Assembly (NCBI GenBank): GCA_026182355.1
Contig: JAPFBL010000008.1
Coordinates: 2,357,501 to 2,421,500, forward strand
Direction: 5' to 3'
DNA: 64,000 bases
Source: Hermatobates lingyangjiaoensis
Taxonomy: Eukaryota; Arthropoda; Insecta; Hemiptera; Hermatobatidae
The notes under the pieces are model-generated. The model made no database searches and had not been told where the DNA came from. It worked only from the letters and a program-made list of their open reading frames with translations. Below are positions 1 through 9,804 of this stretch, one piece after another. Both the position numbers and the translations under genes were made by a program. How positions within the stretch are numbered: the stretch's first letter is position 1; each line of letters begins with the position of its first letter.

Positions 1-341
1 CAACCCACAATTTGGCTTATTTGTAACCTCAAGATGATAAAACAAATTTGTTCTAAAGTGCCAACCTTAATTTATAAATCTTAAAGTTAGTTTAGTTCAA
101 CTAAATTGATGATTGATGATAGCGAATGCTGACTAAAACACTTCGTGTGAATGTGTGCGTTATTTTTAGATAATTTTAAGAGTAATACAATTATGAAGGA
201 AAGGGGGGTTAAGTTTGTAAAAAGTTCATTTGTACTTTATTGCATACATAATATTACTCTGTAATTCCTCTGGAATCTTCTCTTTTATATTTGAAAATCA
301 AAGTGCATTCATAACTTGATAATGGCCGTGGACAGCAAAAC
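1..341. other. AT-rich sequence, nothing assignable
   Basis: No coding, RNA or repeat signature that I recognise. Confidence 0.5.
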
Positions 342-540
342 ATGTGTTCATTTAGCATGTCAATTGGTAATTTACTATACTCAGTGGATACAGTAGAAAG
401 ATCGTTATTCAGGAAACTCGAGAAACTTATGAAAAAGCAAGTTTCAACTAAATATGGTCTAATTTTCAACAATGTATGTATAAAGGAAGGACTGCTACCA
501 AAATTCACAAATATATATATACAATTTTTCGTTGGAAATA
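342..540 (+). pseudogene. Penelope-like element, N-terminal coding fragment
   Basis: The frame reads FRKLEKLMKK, then a hydrophobic-Cys stretch (IFNNVCIKEG), then LLPKFTNIY. This matches the reading of the PLE 5' fragment at 18.1 kb (KFRKLEKLNKK...GILFNK) and the LLPKYTNIY fragment at 60.97 kb. In PLEs this region lies upstream of the RT fingers. It ends at a short TATATATA run and the frame then drifts into unrelated sequence (QFFVGNTFSK). No RT or endonuclease follows. A terminal-repeat palindrome of another family sits directly downstream at 571. Assignment rests on mutual similarity of the fragments inside this window and on my knowledge of PLE N-terminal regions, so it is moderately sure. 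Confidence 0.45.
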
Positions 541-570
541 CTTTTTCGAAATGGACAAATGTAGTTCAAT

Positions 571-819
571 GTAGAAAAAAAAAACATAGAGAATTTAAAA
601 GCACACTCTTACAGCCTCTAATTTTTGGTTTGAACCGTCTTAAAGAGAGGTAAGAGAGGGAAACCAAGCGCACTGGTTCAGAGACTGTTGGAGACCCTCC
701 CAACCGTCTCTGAACCAGTGCGCTTGGTTTCCCTCTCTTATCTCTCCTGAAGACGGTTCAAACCAAAAATTAGAGACTGTAAGTGTGTGCTTTTAATTTC
801 TCTTTGTTTCTTTTTCTAC
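571..819. mobile_element. Palindromic PLE-terminus element (family 7)
   Basis: Two oppositely oriented copies of one terminal repeat meet near 690. The outer arms are GTAGAAAAA...AAAAGCACAC and its reverse complement. The inner arms share CAGTGCGCTTGG and the flanking GGTTCAGAGAC. The right half carries a hammerhead-like motif (CTGAAGA, C, GGTT-AACC stem, AAAAATTA) flanked by CTC/GAG. No coding content. A half copy of the same family lies at 58940-59045. Confidence 0.6.
742..778 (+). ncRNA. Hammerhead-like motif (family 7)
   Basis: Order: TCTC (stem I), CTGAAGA, C, GGTT, CA loop, AACC, then AAAAATTA and GAGA (stem I partner). The G expected at the start of the GAA box is replaced by A, so this copy may be inactive. 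The mirror copy on the minus strand is at about 617-655 and is further decayed. Confidence 0.35.
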
Positions 820-829
820 ATTCAAATAT

Positions 830-2725
830 ATATATGTGTGTGTGTATATAATGTCTAAGCAACAATATAAAATCTGAAAAATGACTAAGATCTTTCAAAC
901 AAAACAAGTGGCCTCGTCAAACATTGTTTCGATTGAAAGATCATGGTGAATTTTCTGATTTTCTTACTGTGTTAACTTGACGGTGATATATATTTTACGT
1001 GTTTATTGTGAAAACTTGCAGTAGATACATATGGGCATACATATTCATATATAGAGATGGTTTGGAATGTTGGCCACATTATTTTGACCCTTGTCCTTTA
1101 GAAATATTTTCCAACTGCTTGAATAGCCTCCTGTCATCTTTATCAAACATTTTGATGGTAAAAAATAAATTTCTAACAAGTATAAACTAAAACATTTACA
1201 ATCTCCATACTGTTATTTAAATATACCAATATTTTATCACACCTGTAATATGAATTAAGCATTGCAGTTTAATATTAACTAATATTTATTTATTTTTTTT
1301 AATTATTTCTTTATATGAAATATTGAGCCCCAAAATAATACCAAAAATATTCAAAATTAATTAGAAAAAAATGATAACCATGTTCAGTTCAGATATGTCG
1401 AACACATTTGAGAAACCATGCAGGAGTTTTAGATTAAGGTAATACGCTACTAAGACAGCTAGAAATATTTATAAATATAAAAAAAAATCGGTCAAATGCT
1501 TAATCAAATATACTTAAATAAAAGGCTGCCTCGAACCAACACAAATATGTATTGAGATTACTAATATAGATGTGTGTATATATACACTAAATTCTCATAA
1601 AGAAAACGCATTAAATAGATCAGAAAAACTCCCTACTATATTTCAACTGTGTCATTATTCGGTAAAACAAATGTGATTCCCTCGGGTACAAACGAAGAAA
1701 CACTAGATTAGTGCAGCCAACTGTCAAGGGAGCGAGGGGAAGATTAAAAAATCTGGAGTGGCCTGCACTCAACTTTACTATAAGTAAACTTAATATCAAT
1801 ATTCATGGGTATATAATATATAATGTCTCATTTAAGCATAATGCAACCATTTAAATGGGAGATGTTTATTAGTCTTTAATTCCTGAGGTAGTACTGATAG
1901 TGATTGATTGACTTATCAATATATAAGCTTCTTTTTGTACATCCCACAGCTGATGTAAATAATCTCATTAGTATAACTACAACATTAATAACATTTTTGA
2001 AAAGCCAAAGTGAAAATTTCTTGATACGAAATAATCTCCTACAAGAGAACATGGCGTTTGCTCTTAATTAATTAATTAATAATAACAAAAATATAAATAA
2101 CATAATGTTGGTTATAGTCCGATTATCCTTTGTGACGATAGAGGACGAGATTATATTGTATGCTATCAAAATGACTTTATTTCTAGTTATCAGTAGTTAT
2201 TGTTAGGTCCTTTAAATTAATAAATGCTTCGATACAACGCATACAGATATTATGCCCTTATTATGAACAAAATAAAAAAAACAACAGTCTATTTTATATA
2301 GTAAAATGTTGAGTTTTATCATTGTATTTTATACATTAATATTACAAGCAAGTAAATGTACTTCTAAAAGTAATTTAAATAAACCTAATATAACTAGTTT
2401 ATTCTTTTTGTTCCATTTGAAAGACACTAAACGAAAAGTAAGAAAGAAATATACCACAAGAAAGTTTAACTTGTAATCCCTACAGCGACTATGCTTGAAA
2501 AGAATACCCGAGTATTTTCAAAAAGCCTTTTTTAGTTTTCACTCTTTTTTTCTTCAATGATGTTAAGCCTGAGATATTTATTCTGAACTTATTCCTTCTA
2601 GAATACAAATTTCGAGACAATTTTTGTATTGCAATAATAAAGTATCTTCGTCTAAGAAATGCTTAACTTTCAGTTATATATATGTATATCATCTTCAAAT
2701 GTATCAATAACTTCAGTTATATATA
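830..2725. other. AT-rich sequence without a recognisable gene
   Basis: Short TG/TA runs at 830-850 and low-complexity AT. A segment at 1755-1800 (TCTGGAGTGGCC then ACTCAAC) belongs to a dispersed repeat seen also at about 54113-54155 and, reversed, at about 35255-35298. Nothing else assignable. Confidence 0.4.
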
Positions 2726-2860
2726 TAATGTAATCAGGATTCGGTCAACTTTCTAGATTTAAAATCAAACTTTTATTGCTAAGGTTTCGGTTTATGAGCC
2801 AAACAATTTATGAGCTAATCAAAATGAGTCACACTTTTCACGTCTTAGAACATCACCAGG
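2726..2860 (-). repeat. PLE-A terminal repeat, degenerate solo copy
   Basis: Reads, on the minus strand, towards TTGACCGAATCCTGATTACATT, the same end that closes the PLE-A copies at 23.07 and 45.16 kb. The internal motif AAGGTTTCGGTTT corresponds to the AAACCGAAACGTTGG segment of better copies. Diverged and partial, with no coding part attached. Confidence 0.55.
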
Positions 2861-2976
2861 TGAAGGCTTATAAATGTGGATATTTTCAAAGCAACTTGTG
2901 TCATAGATTTTAAAAAACTATTGTCTAGGGAATTAAATATGTTGGTTTCCACACTGATAAAGGTTGCACTAATTGT

Positions 2977-3615
2977 AACTTAGTGCAATCACTTACTATG
3001 TGGTATTTACTCATTGTAGGGTAAAAAGTTAATGAAATAACTATTTTAACTAACAATGTGAAATAACTATTTTAGAAGGCTATGAAATTAACAAATTAGT
3101 GCACGATAATTCTTCTACTTGCTTCATTAAACAAATCCCCAAGTGTAAAACTTTTCTTGATTTATTTACTTTAAAAAAAAAAGTTCTATTTTCTCCGTAT
3201 TCTTATATTTGTTTATATTTCGTTAGAGTTCTCTGTTATATTTTCAATATGTTTCCTACACTTAGTTCTGCAGCAAATATAAACGCTCAGCCTAACCTTT
3301 AGGAAAAAAAAATAACAATGAAATGTACCTACCTTCTAATATGAAACAGATGTACCCCATACCCTACCTACGTCCATCCTATTCCCAGTCAGTTGTACCA
3401 CCGACACTCACCGTTAGGTTCGTATTCTCTTCCTTATTTTATTTTTATTTTGTACTATATTTTCTGTATACTATAGATAACTCTCTGGTGTCATTGTATT
3501 TTTTAGTTAATGCCTGAGGAAGAACACTATGTGTTCGAAACGCGTTGTTTTTACCATTAATTTTTTTTATATGTGGAGACCATTTCATTAACTTTTTACC
3601 CTACAATGTTTATTG
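2977..3615. mobile_element. Palindromic PLE-terminus element (family 6), long version
   Basis: Perfect 26-bp inverted arms lie at 3013-3038 and 3582-3607 (ATTGTAGGGTAAAAAGTTAA and on). A hammerhead-like motif sits just inside the right arm (3514-3546). The left end carries GTGGTATTTACTCATT, shared with the family 6 elements at 15.7 and 49.3 kb. A 9-base direct repeat ACTAATTGT occurs at 2968-2976 and 3616-3624 and may be a target-site duplication, which would set these limits. The interior holds short ORFs that I do not recognise. Confidence 0.6.
3514..3547 (+). ncRNA. Hammerhead-like motif (family 6)
   Basis: CTGAGGA, extra A, stem GAACAC-TAT-GTGTTC, then GAA with palindromic stem III ACGCGT and T at the expected cleavage position. 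The six-base-pair stem II is perfect. Stem I is weak here. The same design occurs at 15946, 36819 and 49395. Confidence 0.5.
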
Positions 3616-3649
3616 ACTAATTGTGTCAGTCACTCAAATGTGAAGATTG

Positions 3650-3825
3650 ACCCCTTGAAAAGGGCGTTAAGCTGTTGTTACCAAGCCTATACGATGACAG
3701 TTACTCATTAAAGACAATTACTCTAAATATACTTGTGCTGGGCAAAATGTAGGACTCCCAAGTATAATCAACTCGTTAATGTGACTCTCTCATTACTAAA
3801 ATGGGGGTCAAATAATAAATGAGAA
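3650..3825 (+). repeat. SINE body and tail fragment
   Basis: Shares the order GTTA..., ACCAAGCCTATACGATG, ACTCATTAAAGA, TATACTTG, GGCAAAATGTAGGA with the SINE at 34.9 kb and TTACTAAAATGGG with the copy at 45.6 kb. The tRNA-like head is missing. Confidence 0.5.
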
Positions 3826-3889
3826 CAATTTCCACCCCTAAACAGCACTAAAAGCTGAAAACCTATAAGTGAAGGCATTAAAAAAAAAA

Positions 3890-5600
3890 AAGAAATCAAA
3901 ACGAGAAGGTTAAACTGCATTGTCCACACTGAATCCCAGTGCTGCATCCTTTTATAATAAACGTATAGAAAAGTATGATCTAGCACAGAATCACAATTCC
4001 TTCTTCGTTCTTCTAAAATGACTGTAAAAGAAACTAAATAAAGGCAATTGATTGGTTTTATTCTAGTAGTCGGTTATTTCATTTTGGTTGTTCCTCTGAT
4101 ATTTCTTTATTTTATCTGCAGTTCATCTCTAACCGATGCATTTAATAAACCATCAGAAGAAACGGTAAAACTTCAAAAAAAAAAAAAAGACAAAAATGTA
4201 TCACATTATTACAAAAAGCCATTTAACTTTGTGGCTTAACTGTAGACGGCTGAACGGTTTCATATTTAGTACATCATTAAGTAGGACGCTTCAGTCGCAT
4301 TCAAAGGTGCACAGCACTCAAAACTGGTCGGACGAAACAACAATTCACCGTGTATAACAGATTTCTGTAATAATATTATGTTTACTAACTTCCTTAGCAC
4401 TAACAATATGCATTCATTTAACAAAACAAATACTCAGTAATAATTTAAAAAGAAAACATATTCCTGAAAAATATAACAAAAAATTAAATTTCAGTAAGAG
4501 GATTAAGTGAAAATTATTTTCTTGTTAGAATAAATCGCGAAAGGAAAGCAATTATTTTGCCATAGTAACCTTCAATGTGTTCAAGATATTAATTTTAATC
4601 AACAAAAGACCTGGCATTGTTAACCAATGAGGTCGAAGTTTCATTAGTCATAATTTTATCTTCTGTCAAATTTATATTAAATTATCAATATTTAAATGCA
4701 ATCAAATAGTGTTTGGTAGATGAAATCATTGAACACAATACTTGCTTATTTAAAGCGCAGTTTCAATTTATTTCTAGTCTACTCTTATAATATTCACTAT
4801 CTATATAAACAAGAAAGTTACAGCTAACAAAAAAAAACAGCTAACAAAACAAAAGACAGTTTTTACTAATCTACGAGTTATTATATTAGAATTAGAATAT
4901 ATTTACTAACTTATAAAATATTAAGATAGACTTCTGAGCATATTATATAGTTTTTTAAAAAAAAACTAATTACCCAAAGAGTTACTATGTGGTATATAAT
5001 CATCATAAAAAGATAAAGAGAAAACTCTGGATATAAATATAAATTGAAAAAAACGTCAAATTTACGACAGATTACATCAGGTTTAGAGGAGGTCAGAGAA
5101 GTAAGTGGTACTCCTCTGTCATAGTTCTCATCAGCCCATAGTAGTGTAGAGTATACAAAAAATCATATAATTCTATACCACCATTCCTCAAAAAAACAGA
5201 ATAGGCTGCGTGTATACAATAATACAAAATTCTGTAATGCATAAAAATAAAGTTCAATTCTGTTTATATTTATTTTTTTTTTTCAATTTTTGCATACATA
5301 TGATTATGAACTATGTCATTGCACACTATGAAATAATACGAATGCTTCCTTCTTACTTACATTTCACAGATATTCACTAAATTTTTATAATTTGAGTTAG
5401 CACCTGTGATTCAAAATTCCAAATATTTTCAATGTAAAGGAATTTATAAATGGTTTAAAAAGAACAAGAACATCTCTATGTAGAAAGTCCTTTCATTTTT
5501 TAAAAAAAGAGGAATAATGAGTTTCTATCACGTTGCAATTTCAATGGCTTTTATTGTCTAAAAAAAAATTTTTTTTGGAAATTTTCTTTAATTTGCAAGT
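3890..5600. other. AT-rich sequence, nothing assignable
   Basis: Homopolymer and TA-rich stretches. No supported ORF, RNA or repeat family. Confidence 0.4.
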
Positions 5601-5739
5601 AAAGTCATAGAAATAGATAGAAATATGTAATATAATATATGTAATATATATGTAATATATGTAATGTAATGTATATATGTAATAATGTAATGTAAGTATA
5701 TGTAATATATGTAATATGTAATAGAAATATGTAACTAAG

Positions 5740-6042
5740 ATATTTCTCTATATATTTAGACAGTTCATAAGTTGGACTTCCAATGAACGACACGATAGGA
5801 CGGAGAGGAAAACCTGGCTTGTGTAGCTTCACTAAACCATATATTCTTGGTGCTATTCCATTGTAAGATTTTAATTTCGAAGCTTGACGTAGATCTATAC
5901 ATAGTGTCTTCTTCAGTTCATCAACTATCTTGTTTACTTTATTTCGTAATGTTGATGAAGGATCTCTTCTTATAATTGAATATGTTTCACTATCTTCTAA
6001 GAGAGTTTTCATTTTTTCTTTATGTGAAGCAAGGTATTTCAC
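5740..6042 (-). pseudogene. PLE-A RT N-terminal part, inverted
   Basis: Minus-strand frame carrying the start of the PLE reverse transcriptase: a Lys-rich lead, PRIYGLVKLHKPG, then LRPIVSFIGSPTYELSKYI (first RT motifs). It lies head to head with the plus-strand remainder of the same element, which begins with FDGTIYKQ. The stretch that should come between them (around the FDVKSLFTN motif) is absent. The outer end runs into an ATATGTAAT-rich tract. This is the geometry of a 5' inversion formed by twin priming: the RNA-5' side of the inverted piece abuts the junction and the internal priming site faces outward. Confidence 0.75.
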
Positions 6043-7104
6043 CTTTGATGGTACTATTTATAAACAAAAATATGGATTACCAATGGGATCACCAATTTCA
6101 CCAGTTCTCGCAAATATAGTTATGATTGAACTATTGGAAAACAGTATCAATAAATTAGGTACGAAGGTGAAATTTATTAAATTATATGTGGACGATTTGT
6201 TTTTAATTATTGAAAAGGGAGAAGAAGAGAATGTATTAAATATATTTAATTCTTTTCATAATCGTCTACAATTCACTTGTGAAGTAGAGAAAGATGGAAA
6301 TCTGCCATTCTTAGATGTGAAAGTTATAAGAGGTGAAAATGGCAATATCTTAACGGATTGGTTTAAAAAACCTACCAGTGCTGCAAGAATCCTGAACTAC
6401 CATTCTTCTCATGCTATAAACCAAAAATTAAATTGCGTCCAAAATTTGGTTAAAAAAAGTTATTGAAATAAGTAGTCCATGTTTTTTTAAATGAAAATAA
6501 GAAAAGGGTGAAATTATTGTTACAGAAAAATTGTTATCCGAAGAACTTAGTTGAACGATATTGGTTAAGATATTTAAGACAGCAACCAGCACATTCAAAT
6601 GAAGATCATGCTGAACTGGAAGTTATAAATAGGAAGTATTTCAAATTTCCTTATGTTGAGGGCTTATCACAATCAATTAGAAAAGTGTTCAAACGAAACG
6701 TACCTGAAGTTACACTGGCATTTTATAATAAAAGAAAAAATAAATCTTTATTTTCAAATTTGAAAGAAAAAATACCGAAGGAGTTACAAAGTAACCTCAT
6801 TTATGCCATCAAATGTAAAGACTGTGACAAGTGTTACTATGGTGAAACTAGTCGTTTTCTCAAAGAAAGGTTGTACCAACATAATTATTCCATAAGAACA
6901 AATAAAAGTAACGCAACAGCCTTAGCTGGGCATGCAATAAACGAAGGTCACACGTTCGATTTTGAAGATACAACTATAATAGAAAAAGATGAGCAAAGAA
7001 GGAAGACACTTGAGATGTTATATATTAAAAAGGATCTAAGTTCGATTAATCATAGAAGTGATATTACTAATTTAAGTAATATTTATTCTGGAGTGTTGTG
7101 CTGA
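6040..7104 (+). pseudogene. PLE-A reverse transcriptase and GIY-YIG-type endonuclease, 5' truncated
   Basis: The first frame (to 6466) has the RT motif QKYGLPMGSPISPVLANIV, the catalytic YVDD (codons at 6184-6195) and GNLPFLDV. An extra A in a run near 6452 and a second lesion near 6490 shift the frame. The second part (from about 6508) continues through a basic linker to LIYAIKCKDCDKCYYGETSR, the GIY-YIG nuclease core with Leu for Gly in the first motif and Tyr for Ile in the second, preceded by CxxC as in PLE endonucleases. It ends ...NIYSGVLC. Closest relative in the window is the minus-strand copy at 23.5-24.3 kb. Both RT and endonuclease act in target-primed insertion. This copy is inactive because of the inversion and frameshifts. 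Confidence 0.85.
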
Positions 7105-7492
7105 GGTTTAGTGAAATTTGATTTATTTAGTTCCCTTGAGTGAACAGTGTTGAGGTTATTTGTAATGTTATCTTATTAGTCTAGTCGAAGGTTTTGTCCG
7201 GCTAACATTGTTGTTCCTTTAAATAATGTAAATTTCATTTTCTTAGTTAAAAAATTCTTACTTCTGTAAGTAATATTGTTTTATGTATCTCTGAAATATT
7301 TCTGCTTGTAATATTCATGAGTTGTAACAATCCATTTTCATATTGTGTATATGTTTGATGTTGATATGTGATTTCTTATTATCCTTTGTTTGTAGGCCTA
7401 TGAAAAAGGTTTTAAATAAAACCGAAACGTTGGCAACGAGAGTTTGATTTTTTATCCTGGAAAATTGACCGAACCCCGATTAGAAAACACAC
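7105..7492 (+). repeat. PLE-A 3' untranslated and terminal region
   Basis: Follows the endonuclease stop. The last 110 bases (GCCTATGAAAAAGG...CCGAAACGTTGGC...TTGACCGAACCCCGATT) are the PLE-A end seen in at least six other places. The copy stops at ACACACC and runs straight into (TA)n at 7493-7517. Confidence 0.75.
7396..7434 (+). ncRNA. Hammerhead-like motif (PLE-A), degenerate core
   Basis: GCC, then TATGAAAAA in place of the CTGANGA box, stem GGTTTT-AAAACC, GAA, stem III ACGT, T, GGC. Stem I (GCC/GGC) and stem III are intact while the first core box is lost. Other PLE-A copies share the loss (7634, 24348, 45281 plus; about 23125, 45225, 52465 minus), so it is ancestral to this subfamily. 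Confidence 0.35.
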
Positions 7493-7519
7493 CTATATAT
7501 ATATATATATATATATATG

Positions 7520-7725
7520 TAGTTTAAAATTTCAAACTACAGTTGTTGAAATCCACAGACTATTTTCTTTGTAAAATAATTTATAATGTAAAACTTAGTT
7601 TATAAATTTCTGATTCAAAATTTATATTTCTGCCTATGAAAAAGGTTTTAAATAAAAACCGAAACATTGGCAATGAGAGTTTAATTTGAACCTGAAAAAC
7701 TGACCGTGTCCCGATAATATATATA
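7520..7725 (+). repeat. PLE-A subfamily terminal repeat
   Basis: A second PLE-A-like end (GCCTATGAAAAAGG...CCGAAACATTGGC...CTGACCGTGTCCCGAT) with its own upstream part, resembling the right half of the palindrome at 52.4-52.7 kb. It ends in (TA)n. Confidence 0.6.
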
Positions 7726-7736
7726 TATATATCAAT

Positions 7737-7965
7737 CATCAAACCACAATAAGAAATGGGAAAACAAGACTAAGATCTTTCAACCGTAACAAGCGGTCTT
7801 CGTCAGAGTCAAAAACCCAACTGAGTTGGGTCAGAGCGGACTCTGACGGCTTGTTACGGTTGAAAGATCTTAGTCTAGTTTTCCCATTTCTTATTGTGGC
7901 TTGATCATTGATTGGTATTTCACGTGTGTATGTGAAATCTTTATATATACATATACACGTTTCAA
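7737..7965. mobile_element. Palindromic PLE-B-terminus element
   Basis: The left half is PLE-B tail on the minus strand (CCACAATAAGAAATGGG, AGATCTTTCAACCG, CGTCAGAGTC); the right half repeats it on the plus strand. Arms meet around AACTGAGTTGGG near 7830. The right copy continues to the full tail (CACGTGTG...GTGAAATCTTTATATA). No coding content. Confidence 0.75.
7768..7810 (-). ncRNA. Hammerhead-like motif (PLE-B)
   Basis: Minus strand: GACT (stem I), CTGACGA, extra A, GACCG...CGGTT stem II, GAA, stem III AGATCT, T, AGTC (stem I partner). The complete topology is present. The plus-strand partner at 7839-7877 has lost part of stem II. Confidence 0.55.
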
Positions 7966-8015
7966 AGTAAACTATAGGTACACAGTAAATAGAAAAACAC
8001 ACTATAGTCTCCAAT

Positions 8016-8165
8016 TTTCGGTTTCACCGTCATCAGGAGTGAATAGATAGAGACACCAAGCACACTTGCAAAGATCAAGGCCAGATTGAGAGTGAGAATT
8101 GACCAGAGATCTACCAGTCCAAAACCCAACATGTAAGCCACTGGGCTACCCTGGTAATTGATGAC
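8016..8165 (-). repeat. SINE head joined to a hammerhead-like terminus
   Basis: Minus strand from about 8165: CCAGGGTAGCCCAGTGGC, TTACATG, TTTTGGACTGGTAGATC. This matches the tRNA-like head of the SINE at 45.6 kb. It is followed by CTCCTGATGACGGTGAAACCGAAAATTGGAG near 8016-8046, a hammerhead-like arrangement (CTGATGA, C, GGT-GAA-ACC, GAAAA). The SINE tail is missing, so the two pieces may be juxtaposed by insertion. Confidence 0.45.
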
Positions 8166-8199
8166 GATCATATTGAAAATTTCTTTACCTCTCTTCTAG

Positions 8200-9600
8200 T
8201 CCTGAGTAATGTGCAAGGTCTTCTCGAACACTCATATAGTTTTTCACTTTTACTCTTATTCAGCATTTTGGAATAGCAATAACAATACCTTAATCTACAA
8301 ATCATCAAGTAATTTAACTAAATTTGATATACTGAAATCGTAATTTGAATGTTGAACTTGTTAGCCAATAATTTGGATCGGGTCAAATGTAATTTAAATT
8401 TAAGATACGATGAAATTATTTTCTCAATGAGATTTCATCAACAACTTTTTTCAATCTACTGAAGCCATATGGCAAAAATGACAGTACGATATAATATGGG
8501 TATACGGTAACACAATTATGTGCTGTATTTAATTAAAATTTCTTTCAATATTTATTGAATTTATTTTATCATATGATTGAGATGGCTCTAAGAATCACGT
8601 TTTACTTCTTAACACTTTACTAAACCATCAGATGGATGTCAATAGAACTGAGCAAGCAACAATAATAAATAAATGACTATGTTTCAATGAATGCACTGTT
8701 GGATTAATTTGTATGGGAAACATATAGAATAAATAAAACACGTCACTGGAGTAATGAAGATATGGGGAATTTGAAGAAGACAACTAATTGGTTAGGAGAG
8801 GGCACAAAGAAGTGTGTCACCGGTCTGTGGAATAATTTAATATGGAGCAACAGGCCCTAGCCCTTTGTCACCCTAGACCATCCCTTCGCACACTTCAACC
8901 CCTCTTTTTTAATTTATCCTCCTCCACAATGTCATTAAATTGAAATTTATATCGTTTTTATCTGACAATTCTGACAAGGAGCGTTGAATCAGTCATAAAT
9001 TATTTCGAAGGAGCCCATTAGCTTGTGCTAAAAATCATTACTTTGTTACTACCACCACTATAGACATGCGGACCATTGCTTTCATAATTACTTTACTGAT
9101 TACGCCAAAAAATCATATTGACACAATTAATTCTCTAAACAGACTAAATTAAAACAATTTCTTCTATAGGGTTCCAAGTAATAACTTTAAATTGTTTTTA
9201 TTACTGAGGATGTTGTTCAACTTACAAATGTATTCATCTGTAGAGATAAGCCAGTAGGAGCAAGATTTGTCAACTCAACTCTTCTAATTGAATTGTGTTA
9301 TCTTTCTTAGGCTTTTGGCAGTTCCTTAATATCACTTAGCATATTGCTTTTCTAGTGTTCACGTATAAATGTTGATTTTCTTAAATCTTCTCTGATAGAT
9401 TCAACAACTTTAAATTAATCATCACCTCCAAGCCGCTTTAGGATTTAATCTCTAATCGAGAACTTCAGCAATGGGAACTTACCTTTAGTTTATTCTTATT
9501 AAAAAAACCACGGAAGAATTAACTACATCCGTTTATAGAAATCCCACTCTTACAAGTCATTGTCTTAATTGACTAAATCATCGCAATGCCAGGTACAAGT
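8200..9600. other. AT-rich sequence, nothing assignable
   Basis: No supported gene or repeat. A more GC-rich patch at 8810-8925 is not recognised. Confidence 0.35.
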
Positions 9601-9743
9601 GAGCCACTATTGGTGCTGATTCAGCACCAAATAAATCAGTTATTAATTTAACTGAACGAAAACTAGTGGTGTCTTCATTCAGCACCACCTGAGGCATTGG
9701 AAGCTCGGCATAGTCATTTCATATATGAGTTCACGATATATTA

Positions 9744-9803
9744 GAATGACTACAACAAAGTTATCGAGGCGTGGAATGACTACAACAAAGTTATCGAGGC
9801 GTC
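9744..9803 (+). repeat. 30-bp direct tandem duplication
   Basis: GAATGACTACAACAAAG and the following TTATCGAGGCGT occur twice with a 30-base offset (9744 and 9774). Surrounding CAGCACCA repeats at 9620-9700 suggest a small decayed repeat. Confidence 0.7.
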
Positions 9804-9804
9804 A

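Noticed and set aside
342..653. A complete 103-codon gene
   Set aside because: Only the middle part resembles a PLE N-terminus; the end runs into the arm of a palindromic element.
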